The notes below the pieces were generated by a model. The model saw only the letters and a program-made list of their open reading frames with translations. It had not been told where the DNA came from and searched no databases. A program made the position numbers and the translations under genes. Shown here piece by piece: positions 56,001-64,000 of a stretch of DNA of 64,000 nt. The stretch spans positions 62,001 through 126,000 of the forward strand of contig JAULSR010000006.1 of assembly GCA_030512295.1 (NCBI GenBank), read 5' to 3'. Each line of letters opens with the position of its first letter. Position 1 is the first letter of the stretch. This DNA comes from Bombardia bombarda. Taxonomy: Eukaryota > Ascomycota > Sordariomycetes > Sordariales > Lasiosphaeriaceae.

Positions 56001-56920
56001 CTCGACCACCCATGTTGCGCACTCCAGGCTTGCCTGGAACTGACATCAGGCGATCTCCCATTATGCCACCGCAGGGATACCCAGGCCGTCCTGTTCCATC
56101 GCCCGGTCTTGCGCCTCATGTCCTTGACAGATCAAAATCGGCGGGAAACCTGGCCGTACACTCGGGCCGGCCCGGCGGCTATGATACCTACTCAGGCCAG
56201 CCATCACCCATTTCGCCTTTACCTCCCGCATCTCCCTTCGCCATAGGACTGCCCAGCTCGCCAGCTGCAACTACTGCGCCAACCTCGATGGGCCCAAGGT
56301 CGCGACGACCGTCGGCTGCTCAATCGCCGGGATTCGGGCCAACAGCCGGTATCGCCAATGGTTCGGTGAAGCGTGTTGTGGACAAGCGAGAGATCTCAGA
56401 GCCCACTTTTGTGAGGTCAACAAGTCGTGTCCCGACTGTGAACTTGCCTCACCTGTACTCGGCTCCTGACATGAGTGGTAGGTCAGACTCGCGCAGTGGA
56501 TCGAGGTCACGGTCGAACAGTGGTGGAGGACATGAGACAGCACCTCCGGTGCCGCCAATCAACCCTCGGCGCAGACGTGAAGCTCCTCGGCCGGATGCTA
56601 GCTTCGGCGAGGCCAGCATCAGCGCTACTCAGCCTCCATTTGCCGGACAAATACAGAGTACCGCGAGCCTCGATTATGTGGACGATCACCGAACCGGTTT
56701 TTTGGCAAGCGACGACGAAGACGTTGGGAAATTGGATCAACAGCGACGGCTGCGCAAAGTGAATGTGGAAACGAGCGGTCTGGGTGGGCGGATTCTCGGG
56801 TCCCAGCCGAGGGACGTGAGCCCCCCATTCATAGTCAAAGGCCCTCCAGCAAGTCGAATGGTGGTGACATCTGGGCCGAAGGTGAACCATGGTATGGGAG
56901 GTGCCGGGGGCATGTTCTGA
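53067..56920 (+). CDS. Large intrinsically disordered fungal protein of unknown function; one-base frameshift
   Basis: The frame from ATG 53067 is low-complexity, Ser/Pro/Gln/Arg-rich protein. Its N-terminal block looks conserved (DLAAALPSNDDFRTSLLMTNLSARFSMLREQDDP; DDSVLYPKRQSRL; GNNLFGGRQKIYKIP). I recall similar blocks in uncharacterised Pezizomycotina proteins. A helical segment (GLKAFRQARRELQKRKELETLAQRQ) may form a coiled coil. The start frame degenerates after about 55880. The proper C-terminus continues in another frame to TGA 56918-56920, with RPPLRPKNNN, PPVPPINPRRRREAPRPDASF and a repeated basic/Ser pattern. Total length is 3854 nt, one short of a codon multiple. An extra G in the GGG at 55890-55892 would give 1284 residues and the smooth linker ERGEERTGPEG. 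No intron fits. No enzyme motif, signal peptide or membrane helix is seen; a cytosolic scaffold is a guess. Confidence 0.8.
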
Positions 56921-58217
56921 GGTCATGACTCTCCGAGTCCCAAACCATAAAACCGCATTCGGCATGACGAGATCATGCGGCCTACCTCCTTCTTTGCATC
57001 TTTGCAGACCTAATACACGGCACTTATACTTTTTTTTATTAATTGGCACACAACTTTGCTGTCCATCATTGGGACTTGGGTCCCCTATATTTGGGACGAA
57101 TGGCTTCTGGGTCTGGAGAGAGGCCAGAGCCATATGAGGCTTATGACACTGAGATACTTCTGCATACTAGATCAAATTTAGCTCACGGTTGATCGCGGGT
57201 GTTTTTTCGTCTTGGTTTCCTTTATTCGTTTTCGCTTGCCCACTCATTCTACCAGTTGCTTTATTTTACTTGATCCGCCGTTGTTACTACTGTCGATGCA
57301 GTGTGATTGATGAGAAGGGATTGTTTTCTGGGCCGCGGCTTGGGTCCTTTTTCCTTTTGTATTTTTCGAGAGATACCAGTCGGATCAAGGATGAGGTGTA
57401 CAGGACCTGGGGTCCTCGTGTGTTTTAATTCCTGCGTGTCAGGCGTTGTTTGCTCATTTCAAATAGGTGGCTCGCAAAGGGTTCGAGGCTGGAGCAGGAC
57501 CTCTCGTTTCGAATGGGTAGGGTAGCCAGGCGGACGGATGGGCGAGCGGGCGGGCGGGCTGCAGCTTGGTTGCTTGCTAGCTGGCAGCCTTTGATGATGG
57601 ATGGGTGGTTGGTTCATTGCATAAGAATGAAATGGCCGGTCGAGATACTGTTCGACGGCAATGGATATACAGTGACCTGAAAAGTAAAATAAATACCCCA
57701 TACAAAACTGGTAGCTATAGCTACGTTATGACTTTACTGCAGTCGTTGTGATAAGTTTGGTTTATGTGCTCGTATGTACGGCGTTTGTTTGTTTACAATG
57801 ATGGGGGCGTTTTGCGTAGCATTTCCGGTGCGTTGTGTTTTAGCTAGGTGCCTTACCTAAGGTAACCAGAAGTCTTACGAGTGCTTCCATGTCCCCCGGA
57901 GCCCCGGGAGCTTCTGGTCTGCAGTGGTGACACTTGGCCGCCGGCCTCGTGACCGACTGACCCACAGTGTCAAGCTCCTGGAAGAGCGGGGGTGGAATCC
58001 AGTTCGCCACCACTTTCTCATCACTGCATGGTATATCGCTTGATAGTTGGACCACTTAAGATTCCCTACATTAGAACTAGGTACCTTGTGTTTTGCAGTT
58101 TGGATAGGAGGATTTTGGCTTCTTCCAACAACCACACAAGAAAGTGTCGGTTGGATAATCATTTTGAGCGATTTGGGGTCAGGAAAACAAAGGGCGCCAG
58201 CAGCAGCAGCAGCAGCC
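56921..58217. other. Intergenic and leader of the GNAT gene
   Basis: 1.3 kb without a supported gene. A 14-base CCTTACCTAAGGTA motif lies at 57851-57864. A (CAG)n run at 58198-58216 sits immediately before the GNAT start codon. Confidence 0.4.
58198..58216. repeat. (CAG)n run in front of the GNAT start codon
   Basis: Six CAG-type triplets, with one further C, end at the ATG of the acetyltransferase gene. They are presumably untranslated. Confidence 0.8.
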
Positions 58218-59011
58218 ATGGCGTTCGTCCGCCCCTTTAAATTCGAGGATACCGAAGACGCCAAGTACATCGTGAGATTCCCACATCAAGCTTGTTCGTT
58301 TTGTGACAAAACGTTCAGTCTTTGACTGACCATCCATCCCTATTCCATCTATCCAGTGTCGCGCCACCCTCCCACCAAGCCTCTCCGCCTCGGCGGCCGG
58401 GACCCGCCTGGCGCCCTACCTCTGGACGCTGCAGTTCACGCACCTGTTCCCGCAGAACTGCTTCGTCCTGGACGACGGCTCGGGCAGGACAGTCGGCTAC
58501 GTCATCGGCGTGCCCGACGTCTTTGCCTTTGCCGCCGCCTACCCGCGCTACGTCGACGAGGTGCTGCGCGGCGAGCAGGGCCGCAGAGACGTGCCGGTGC
58601 CGAACCAGCTCGACACGCCGGAGCCGTGGTCTACTACTGGCGACGGGCAGGTCAACGAGCAGAGCCTCGTGCAGCAGGCGTACAAGGTCGAGTGGTTGGT
58701 GCTGGACGGGGTCGAGGGCAAGAAGGAGCTGGTGAGGGATTATAGGGCCATGCTGCATATTAATCTGCTGCCTGGGTGGCAGGCGAAGGGGTGGGGGCGC
58801 AAGATGATTGAGAGGTTTGTGGAGAGCGTGAAGAAGGTGGTGGAGGATGGTAAGGATGGGGAGGGGAGGGGTGTTTATGATTTTGGGAAGGGGATACAGC
58901 TGGGGGTGGCGGGGAGAATACAAAGGTGGTGGCGTTTTATGAGAAGGTTGGGTTCAGGGTGTATCCGGGGGTGAAAAGGAGGGAAATGTGTGGATGGTGA
59001 TGGATTTGTGA
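58218..59011 (+). CDS. GNAT-family N-acetyltransferase, broken by two apparent one-base deletions
   Basis: Exon 1 is 58218-58271 and exon 2 is 58357-59011, with an 85-nt intron (GTGAGA, branch TGACTGAC, acceptor CCAG). The N-terminus has LQFTHLFPQNCFVLDD and GYVIGVPDV (beta strand 3-4 of the fold). The acetyl-CoA loop is HINLLPGWQAKGWGRKMIERF (Q.KG.G pattern). In the starting frame the protein ends at a TGA near 58974 in a nonsense tail. The expected GNAT end is present in pieces in other frames: GENTKVVAFYEKVGFRVYPG from about 58912, then GNVWMVMDL to TGA 59009-59011. Two single-G additions, one in GGGG (58912-58915) and one in GGG (58981-58983), join all three pieces into 236 residues. The substrate is unknown. 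As written it is nonfunctional; sequence error is the likelier cause. Confidence 0.8.
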
Positions 59012-59249
59012 GTGGTTTGGGATCTTCTGGTTTTGGTTTGGTTTGTACCAGTTGAGACTTGAGACCACCTATATATGTCCGAGCGACGGTGGATAGAAGA
59101 GGCATAAGCATGACGTGGGTATCTAGGGATGGGACTAAACAGGTAAAAGGAGATAGATAAGCGGTTTTCGATCCAGTGGCACAAAGTATATCCTCTCATT
59201 AGATGGTGAATCTTATTTGCACCTCGAGAAACATTTTGAGCTGTCACGG

Positions 59250-60112
59250 TCAAGACAACGGCGAAGAGACCAAAGATGCGGTTGCAGACAGACTTCCTAA
59301 ATCCAACGATGGCGTGGGCAGATATGACTTCAAAAAGCAGTTTCCATGATGGTCCGGAAGCAGTGCGGTGAGGTTGCCGTTGAAGTAGACGCCGACGCAT
59401 GTGTTGTTACCCGCAAAAGAGTTGAACAGGGCGCAGGCTGTGATGCAGTCGGTGAATGAGTAAGTCGTCATGCCTGCAATGTCGATGTTGGAGCCGATGT
59501 AGTCCGATTTACACTTCACCTCAAAACCCCACGGAGAAGACCCCAGATTCACTATCTGTCGGCTCTTGGCTGTCTGCGGGCAGTCGAAGTCGAGCAGCCC
59601 TTCGGTTGGCACTGTCGCGATTGTACCATTGACAGAACCGGGAGTTCTACTTCCTGAGTTCGACGCGCACTCCCTGTTACATATGAGAGCAAAGTCAGCG
59701 ATCTAGATGTCTATATCAATGTAGTAGCAGGTCGAAAACGAGACTTTTCCATGCCAGTATCGTACTTTTTGGCATTGGCAACAGCCACTGATGCGCCCAC
59801 TCCTCCACCAATCGCCGCGATGACGACCACCAATGCTAGGAGCACCGAGAGAATGAATGTTGGCGGCCGGAGACCGAGTATCGTCGTCTTCTTGTTGGGG
59901 ACCACCACAGGCCTGAAGGGTCCGCTGGCGTAAGGGTTCTCAGAGGTCTGTATTGGCTTGGTGCTTTTGGCGCTGAGGGGTCGGTAGTAGTCGTGGTATT
60001 CATCGCTGAAGCTGGATTCAGGATACCTTGGTGGCGACAGTTGCAGCCCCGGCTGGTCGCGATAGGCAGGATTCGTTCTGGTCGTGTCTGCTACCACCTC
60101 GGGTGCATCCAT
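59250..60112 (-). CDS. Single-pass membrane protein with a cysteine-rich extracellular domain
   Basis: Two exons, 60112-59766 and 59673-59250, with a 92-nt intron (GTACGA..ACAG), give 256 residues. A second donor, GTCTCG 24 bases later, keeps the same phase; GTACGA is nearer the consensus. The N-terminal 75 residues are Pro/Ser/Tyr-rich and cytosolic. Residues about 80-105 are a transmembrane helix (PTFILSVLLALVVVIAAIGGGVGASVAVA) followed by a basic NAKK. The extracellular part has Cys residues in FDCPQ, VKCKSDY, DCITACALFN, NTCVGVYFN and GNCFLKS, a pattern like the PAN/apple-type modules of many fungal surface proteins. It ends in a Ser/Leu-rich tail. The ligand is unknown. I saw no GPI signal. 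Confidence 0.8.
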
Positions 60113-60742
60113 CGCTGCTACTGTTGATGCCGAATAGCCTATGTTGTGAAGTCGTTGAGCACGGGGCCGAGTGCTTCGAACTCGTGTGTCATAGCCGACA
60201 GATAGGGTGTAAAGGAGAGAAATGCCAAGACCAAATCACTAAAGACTCAGAGAAGAAGAACAGGTCAAAGACCGACCAACACAAGACAGGGAAGTGTTGG
60301 TTTACATACAAACATGTGGCGAGATGTGATGTGTCTCGAATATCCCGCGCGGCAGATAGCCACACGTCAGATGTGATGGTTCATTTCGATGTGTTTCGTT
60401 GGGAGGGCACGCCGAGCTGTCAGCATGAAATTGCGAGGATCCTCATGAATGGCATGAATGGTACGCCAAGAGACCAGCGGCCCTAATGCATCTTGTACCC
60501 GGATCGAGAAGCGAACCCGATCAGCATTGAGCACACGGAAATGACGTGCATAAGTTTGATTGGCTGTCTCGCGAGCTTTTCTTATGCTGACCACATCGCC
60601 CGTCACAGTACACACCCTTTCTTCAACGCGTGAGCGCACATAATCGCCGACCTCCGTGTCATATATTGTAATCAACCATGGACGGTGGATCATCACATCC
60701 AGTCGCTATGGCAGTCCTCAGAAGAAACACCATCTGAATCAT
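60113..60742. other. Intergenic between the surface protein and HET genes
   Basis: 630 bases. A 109-codon minus frame at 60367-60696 exists, with charged, protein-like composition but no recognised family (see rejected items). Nothing else was seen. Confidence 0.35.
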
Positions 60743-62812
60743 TCAGATGATGACTAGCGTCTTTTCCGTTGCAGAACCATATGGCCCTACAACATCGACT
60801 GGCGGCGGACTCTTGTTGACTAACATGCTTCCGATACGTTCAAACACATCGTGGCCATTATGCTGCTCGCCCGCCACCCGTCTCAGCACGAGCGAGATCA
60901 GGTTGTCTGTTATCTCGCTGCTCTGCATCTGCGTCATTCGCAAACACGACACTTCGGTCCCGGGCGGAACCTGATCAGGACCGGGGGCGTCCAAGAGATA
61001 GTCGGCGTTGATGCGAAGGCGCATACCGCTGGGAAACGACACGTAATGAAGCGTGTTTTTGCCATTCTTTAACGTGTCCACTTCTTCTCGCTCTAGTATG
61101 CCGGTAGCGACGAGACCCAAAATCTGAAGGTGTCCCTTCTCAACTTTACCATACTCGTCGATGGCTGCCGACTTGACGCGGCACTCTTGTACCCGTGCAA
61201 AATGCTCGTAGGGCGGTCTTTCTTCCATCTCGCCGTCGTAATCGGGATCCCAGTACAGGATCTCATCCAGGTAGAGGATATACGTCTCGACGCTCGCCCA
61301 AGACCATGTCGGGGCCGAGCGCGGCGACGGCCTGGCCTTTTTGAACAAGCTTGTTGTATAGACAGACCAGAGCAGGTCTTCATTCAGTGTGTTCTCCCAG
61401 AGGCCTGCGAGATAGACAGACTTTCTGCGGATTGCCATGTGCTTTGCCAGCCCTCCCATGGCTGGCAGTCGGTCCCCCGGCTTGGTGAGTCCGAGGCACG
61501 TGTAAGAGCTCACCATGGTGTGCCACATTCTGCATATGTAGTGTTGTGCGTAGATATGCCATTCCATACCTTCTGCGACGGTGTCGAGGGCCTCGGCATG
61601 AAGCATTTTGGTGAGGGCCATTGGGGCCGTTTCAGACATGCCGTGAAATTCGATGTTGCCGCACTCACACATGATGTCGGAGCGGCACTCGAAGAATATC
61701 TCGTAACGGCCAAAGTGGAGGACTCGGGTCGACAGCATGCGCTCCTGGTAGACCCATGCCCGCGTGAGGAGAGGGTAGAAGGTAGAGGTGGGGTGGCCGC
61801 TGATGCCAATGCCAGCCTCCTGAGCTACGTCGAGATGGTGGTCGATTCTCTCGCGAAAGAAGAGGGTGAACTTGTCGCCCGATGGTGTGGTGCCCGATAT
61901 CTCGACATCGGGCGTGTCAACGAACAAGCCTCCGTTACCGTCGCTTGAGTGGGTAGCGGCAATGGTGAGATAGGCCCTGCTGTAGACGTCCATCATCCTA
62001 GCCGACTCGAAATTCCAGTCGTCAATGTCGTCTTGGAGGATGCACATTGAGTCAATCCAGATATACTGCACGCCCAGCCGTCTTGTCAGCAGAATAGCAT
62101 CTCGAAAGGTGTTGGATAGAGCGTGCATGGGGATCTCGCGCATCCTGTCGGGCAGCGTCGACTTTGTCGTTGTGATTATCTGAGCTTGGCCCCAACAGTG
62201 GCTCAGGCAGATGTATCGTGCGACTTTGCCGTGAGTTTCGATCAAGCGTATGACCCCATCGTCAAGACCGACATGCAGAACTCTGGTTGGGAGCTCTGCT
62301 TCGGCGGGCGTGGTGCAAAACGAGCTCTCGACGTGATTTTCGATGCAGTCGTCTAGCCAGGATCGGGCCTTGGTAAGAGCTAAGTCCGAATCGGTCTTGG
62401 GCGAGGTGCGCTTGGAGGCTGGAATAGACTCCCAATAGTCGGGGACGGTGCTGCCAGAGACATTGTCGTCATCATCATCATCCACAGCAAACAGCTGCAC
62501 CTCGAAGCGGCTGCCATCCTTCATCCGAAAGCGAATGTCCTTGTCGATATCCAACCCGTCGTCGACAGCCTGCTCGTAATAGAAATAGACGCCGCAATCC
62601 AGTATCTGTGACTCGTCAAGGCCGCGCTGACGGAAGCATGCTCGAGTACCGCGAACCAGGAGATTGCAGATATAGCAAGATTTTGCCGAAGTCATGAATT
62701 CGTCCCAGCTGAAATCGGTCTTGACGTGGTTGCGCACCCCCTCTCTAAAGCCCTCGCCTTGTTTACGCAGGTCGCGGGTGCCTTGAAACTGGTTGCAGAT
62801 GTTGCAAGTCAT
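60743..62812 (-). CDS. HET-domain (heterokaryon incompatibility) protein
   Basis: An intronless protein of 689 residues. An N-terminal Cys pair set (TCNICNQF at 2-9, SCYICNLL at 45-52) could bind zinc. An acidic run, DDDDDD, lies at about 111. The HET domain spans about 200-360: YICLSHCWGQ (200-209), NTFRDAILLTRRLGVQYIWIDSMCILQDD (about 234-262), DVYSRAYLTIAATHS (about 275-290) and RAWVYQERMLSTRVLHF (351-367). The C-terminal half is the usual variable region, with SAPTWSWASVE. In the family, HET proteins trigger cell death after fusion of genetically unlike hyphae or on other signals; most paralogues are untested. It lies beside a membrane protein gene, and no partner (NLR, Het-eN) is visible in the window. 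Confidence 0.93.
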   Translation of the reverse strand: MTCNICNQFQGTRDLRKQGEGFREGVRNHVKTDFSWDEFMTSAKSCYICNLLVRGTRACFRQRGLDESQILDCGVYFYYEQAVDDGLDIDKDIRFRMKDGSRFEVQLFAVDDDDDDNVSGSTVPDYWESIPASKRTSPKTDSDLALTKARSWLDDCIENHVESSFCTTPAEAELPTRVLHVGLDDGVIRLIETHGKVARYICLSHCWGQAQIITTTKSTLPDRMREIPMHALSNTFRDAILLTRRLGVQYIWIDSMCILQDDIDDWNFESARMMDVYSRAYLTIAATHSSDGNGGLFVDTPDVEISGTTPSGDKFTLFFRERIDHHLDVAQEAGIGISGHPTSTFYPLLTRAWVYQERMLSTRVLHFGRYEIFFECRSDIMCECGNIEFHGMSETAPMALTKMLHAEALDTVAEGMEWHIYAQHYICRMWHTMVSSYTCLGLTKPGDRLPAMGGLAKHMAIRRKSVYLAGLWENTLNEDLLWSVYTTSLFKKARPSPRSAPTWSWASVETYILYLDEILYWDPDYDGEMEERPPYEHFARVQECRVKSAAIDEYGKVEKGHLQILGLVATGILEREEVDTLKNGKNTLHYVSFPSGMRLRINADYLLDAPGPDQVPPGTEVSCLRMTQMQSSEITDNLISLVLRRVAGEQHNGHDVFERIGSMLVNKSPPPVDVVGPYGSATEKTLVII

Positions 62813-63468
62813 TTTTCTTTTTTTTTTTCACTTTGAGTGTGCTCTTGTGTGGTATGGTACTCCGTTGAACGTGTTTTGAACTGTTAGGCAGACACGCAGA
62901 AATGTTGGGTGGAAAGAGCGGCGGAATCCCCAACATGAAGTTGCTTCGGAATTCCATGCAGTTCGTTCCTTCCTAACCCACGGTCTGTCTAGGCTAGGTT
63001 CTATAGTTGGCCAGCCCAATCATTGGAAGGCTCTACAATTGGCCGTACTTGGAACCAGCGGTAAGCGCTAGAACTAGTACTAGTAGTACGAAGTACAGTA
63101 CCCGAACAGCACTTGATTCGATACTTTAAAATCAAGGCAAGGAAGGCACAGCAGGTCTGTTCGGAAGAAATGACAATGGAAATTTTACAAAGTTGTGAGA
63201 TGGATAGCCAAACAACAAAGCACATGGCGATTCGACACCTCCATCAAAGAAATATTTTCTTTGTTCTCTCGATAACAATGGCATTATGTTTAGAGCCGGA
63301 TCGCATACATCTGAGACGTATTTAAGGACATCATCCATCCTCCCCGTTTTCTACCTTTCTTAATAGGCACACAGCTACTTAGGCGCTTCGGGACATTTAC
63401 CCATACTATATACCATCCAGTTTCGAAGCGAAAAAGCAGTACCGTTGACCCCTTTTTCATCCCTTCTA
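62813..63468. other. Divergent intergenic region between the HET and tail-anchored genes
   Basis: 656 bases with no supported gene, A+T-rich to the right. A run of ten T lies at 62819-62828, just upstream of the HET start codon. Confidence 0.35.
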
Positions 63469-63894
63469 ATGGAGCCAAACTCTCCTCCGCCGGTGGACGA
63501 AACCACGCCACTCTTCTGGATGCGACGGACCTCGTATAATACTCGGAAACACCAGCGTCCTGTACCTACACTGAGAACAACTGCTTCTGAACCTGTGAGC
63601 TCCCCTATAAACTCGCCTCCACTTTTTGGCAGCAGGAACTGGCGAGATGTATATGAGTCGCAGGCCCATTGGTTCTCGGACTCGGAATCAGAGTCAGGTG
63701 AGTGTGAAACTGCCAGTTCACCAACACGTCCCAGTCTTGATCTGGAAGCTAACTACTCTCCTAGCATTGATTCTTCCTTGCCTGTATCGAGGGTGCAGTG
63801 CTTGACTTGTAACAGGGTGATCAAGGCCGTTGGCGTTGTTTTTCTGTGCCTGGTGCTGATTGGTCTAACTGTCCTACTTCTTCTCTTTTTGTGA
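63469..63894 (+). CDS. Small tail-anchored membrane protein, hypothetical
   Basis: A 141-residue protein from ATG 63469. The upstream extension of the frame begins only with TTG. The first 110 residues are Pro/Ser/Thr-rich and polar, with an acidic Ser patch (SDSESESGE). A Cys pair (QCLTCNR) precedes one C-terminal hydrophobic helix (VGVVFLCLVLIGLTVLLLLFL) that ends the protein, so a tail-anchored topology is expected. No signal peptide is seen. I do not recognise the family. It is divergent from the HET gene, with a 656-bp spacer. Moderate confidence, because the gene is short and low in complexity. Confidence 0.6.
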   Translation: MEPNSPPPVDETTPLFWMRRTSYNTRKHQRPVPTLRTTASEPVSSPINSPPLFGSRNWRDVYESQAHWFSDSESESGECETASSPTRPSLDLEANYSPSIDSSLPVSRVQCLTCNRVIKAVGVVFLCLVLIGLTVLLLLFL

Positions 63895-64000
63895 GTCAAG
63901 TACCTAGTCTAACTGGCACTTGTCCACACCCCTAATCCCCACGCCCATGGGTTTGGTGTTTATATATTAAATTATAACCAATCGGCATGATTAACTAAAA
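63895..64000. other. Window edge, 3' flank
   Basis: The last 106 bases are A+T-rich 3' flanking DNA without features. Confidence 0.3.

Noticed and set aside
60367..60696. A 109-codon minus-strand open frame between the surface protein and HET genes
   Set aside because: Charged and somewhat protein-like, but no recognised family and no splice partner. It could be a relic; not enough to call.
61130..61948. A 272-codon plus frame
   Set aside because: It lies wholly inside the HET gene on the opposite strand; shadow of real coding sequence.

Overview
The window is nuclear DNA of a filamentous ascomycete (Pezizomycotina). A Sordariomycete is my best guess, but nothing in the sequence proves the class. 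The reasons are short spliceosomal introns (49-92 nt, GT..AG, with CTNAC-type branch sites such as TACTAAC at about 28780) and fungal families: a HET-domain protein, a Zn2Cys6 regulator, a tannase/feruloyl esterase, a G1 (eqolisin) peptidase, an Asp f 4-like secreted protein and a GH3 beta-glucosidase. Genes are monocistronic, on both strands, separated by 0.3-5 kb.

Layout. 1-8100: two very large intronless genes transcribed divergently from a shared 760-bp spacer. The left one runs off the window edge. Both read like a two-protein family that I recall mainly from bacteria and whose function is unknown to me; this is the most interesting locus. 9679-11116: a decaying or mis-modelled hypothetical gene. 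11985-18530: an F-box/ankyrin protein, a GT25 glycosyltransferase and a Zn2Cys6 transcription factor with a frameshift. 18780-29217: secreted or surface hydrolases (tannase/feruloyl esterase, S33 TAP-like peptidase, G1 peptidase) plus a relic of an amidase gene. 30930-41390: a BTB-like protein, a cysteine-rich protein, an Asp f 4-like secreted protein with a 28-nt tandem repeat in its leader, a damaged initiator-tRNA gene and a BTB/POZ protein. 43113-48004: a TMEM135-like membrane protein and a GH3 beta-glucosidase. 48005-53066: a gene-free 5 kb. 53067-64000: a large disordered protein, a GNAT acetyltransferase, a single-pass membrane protein, a HET protein and a small tail-anchored protein.

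Common themes. The hydrolases (tannase, S33, G1, GH3) fit a plant-litter or plant-associated lifestyle, but they are scattered rather than clustered. I see no PKS/NRPS or other secondary-metabolite core, no intact transposon and no CRISPR. At least four plus-strand genes need an extra G or C in a G/C run to be read through. This repeats so regularly that sequence error is more likely than four independent pseudogenes. Domain and family names come from reading the proteins and from memory of the families; no database search was possible.
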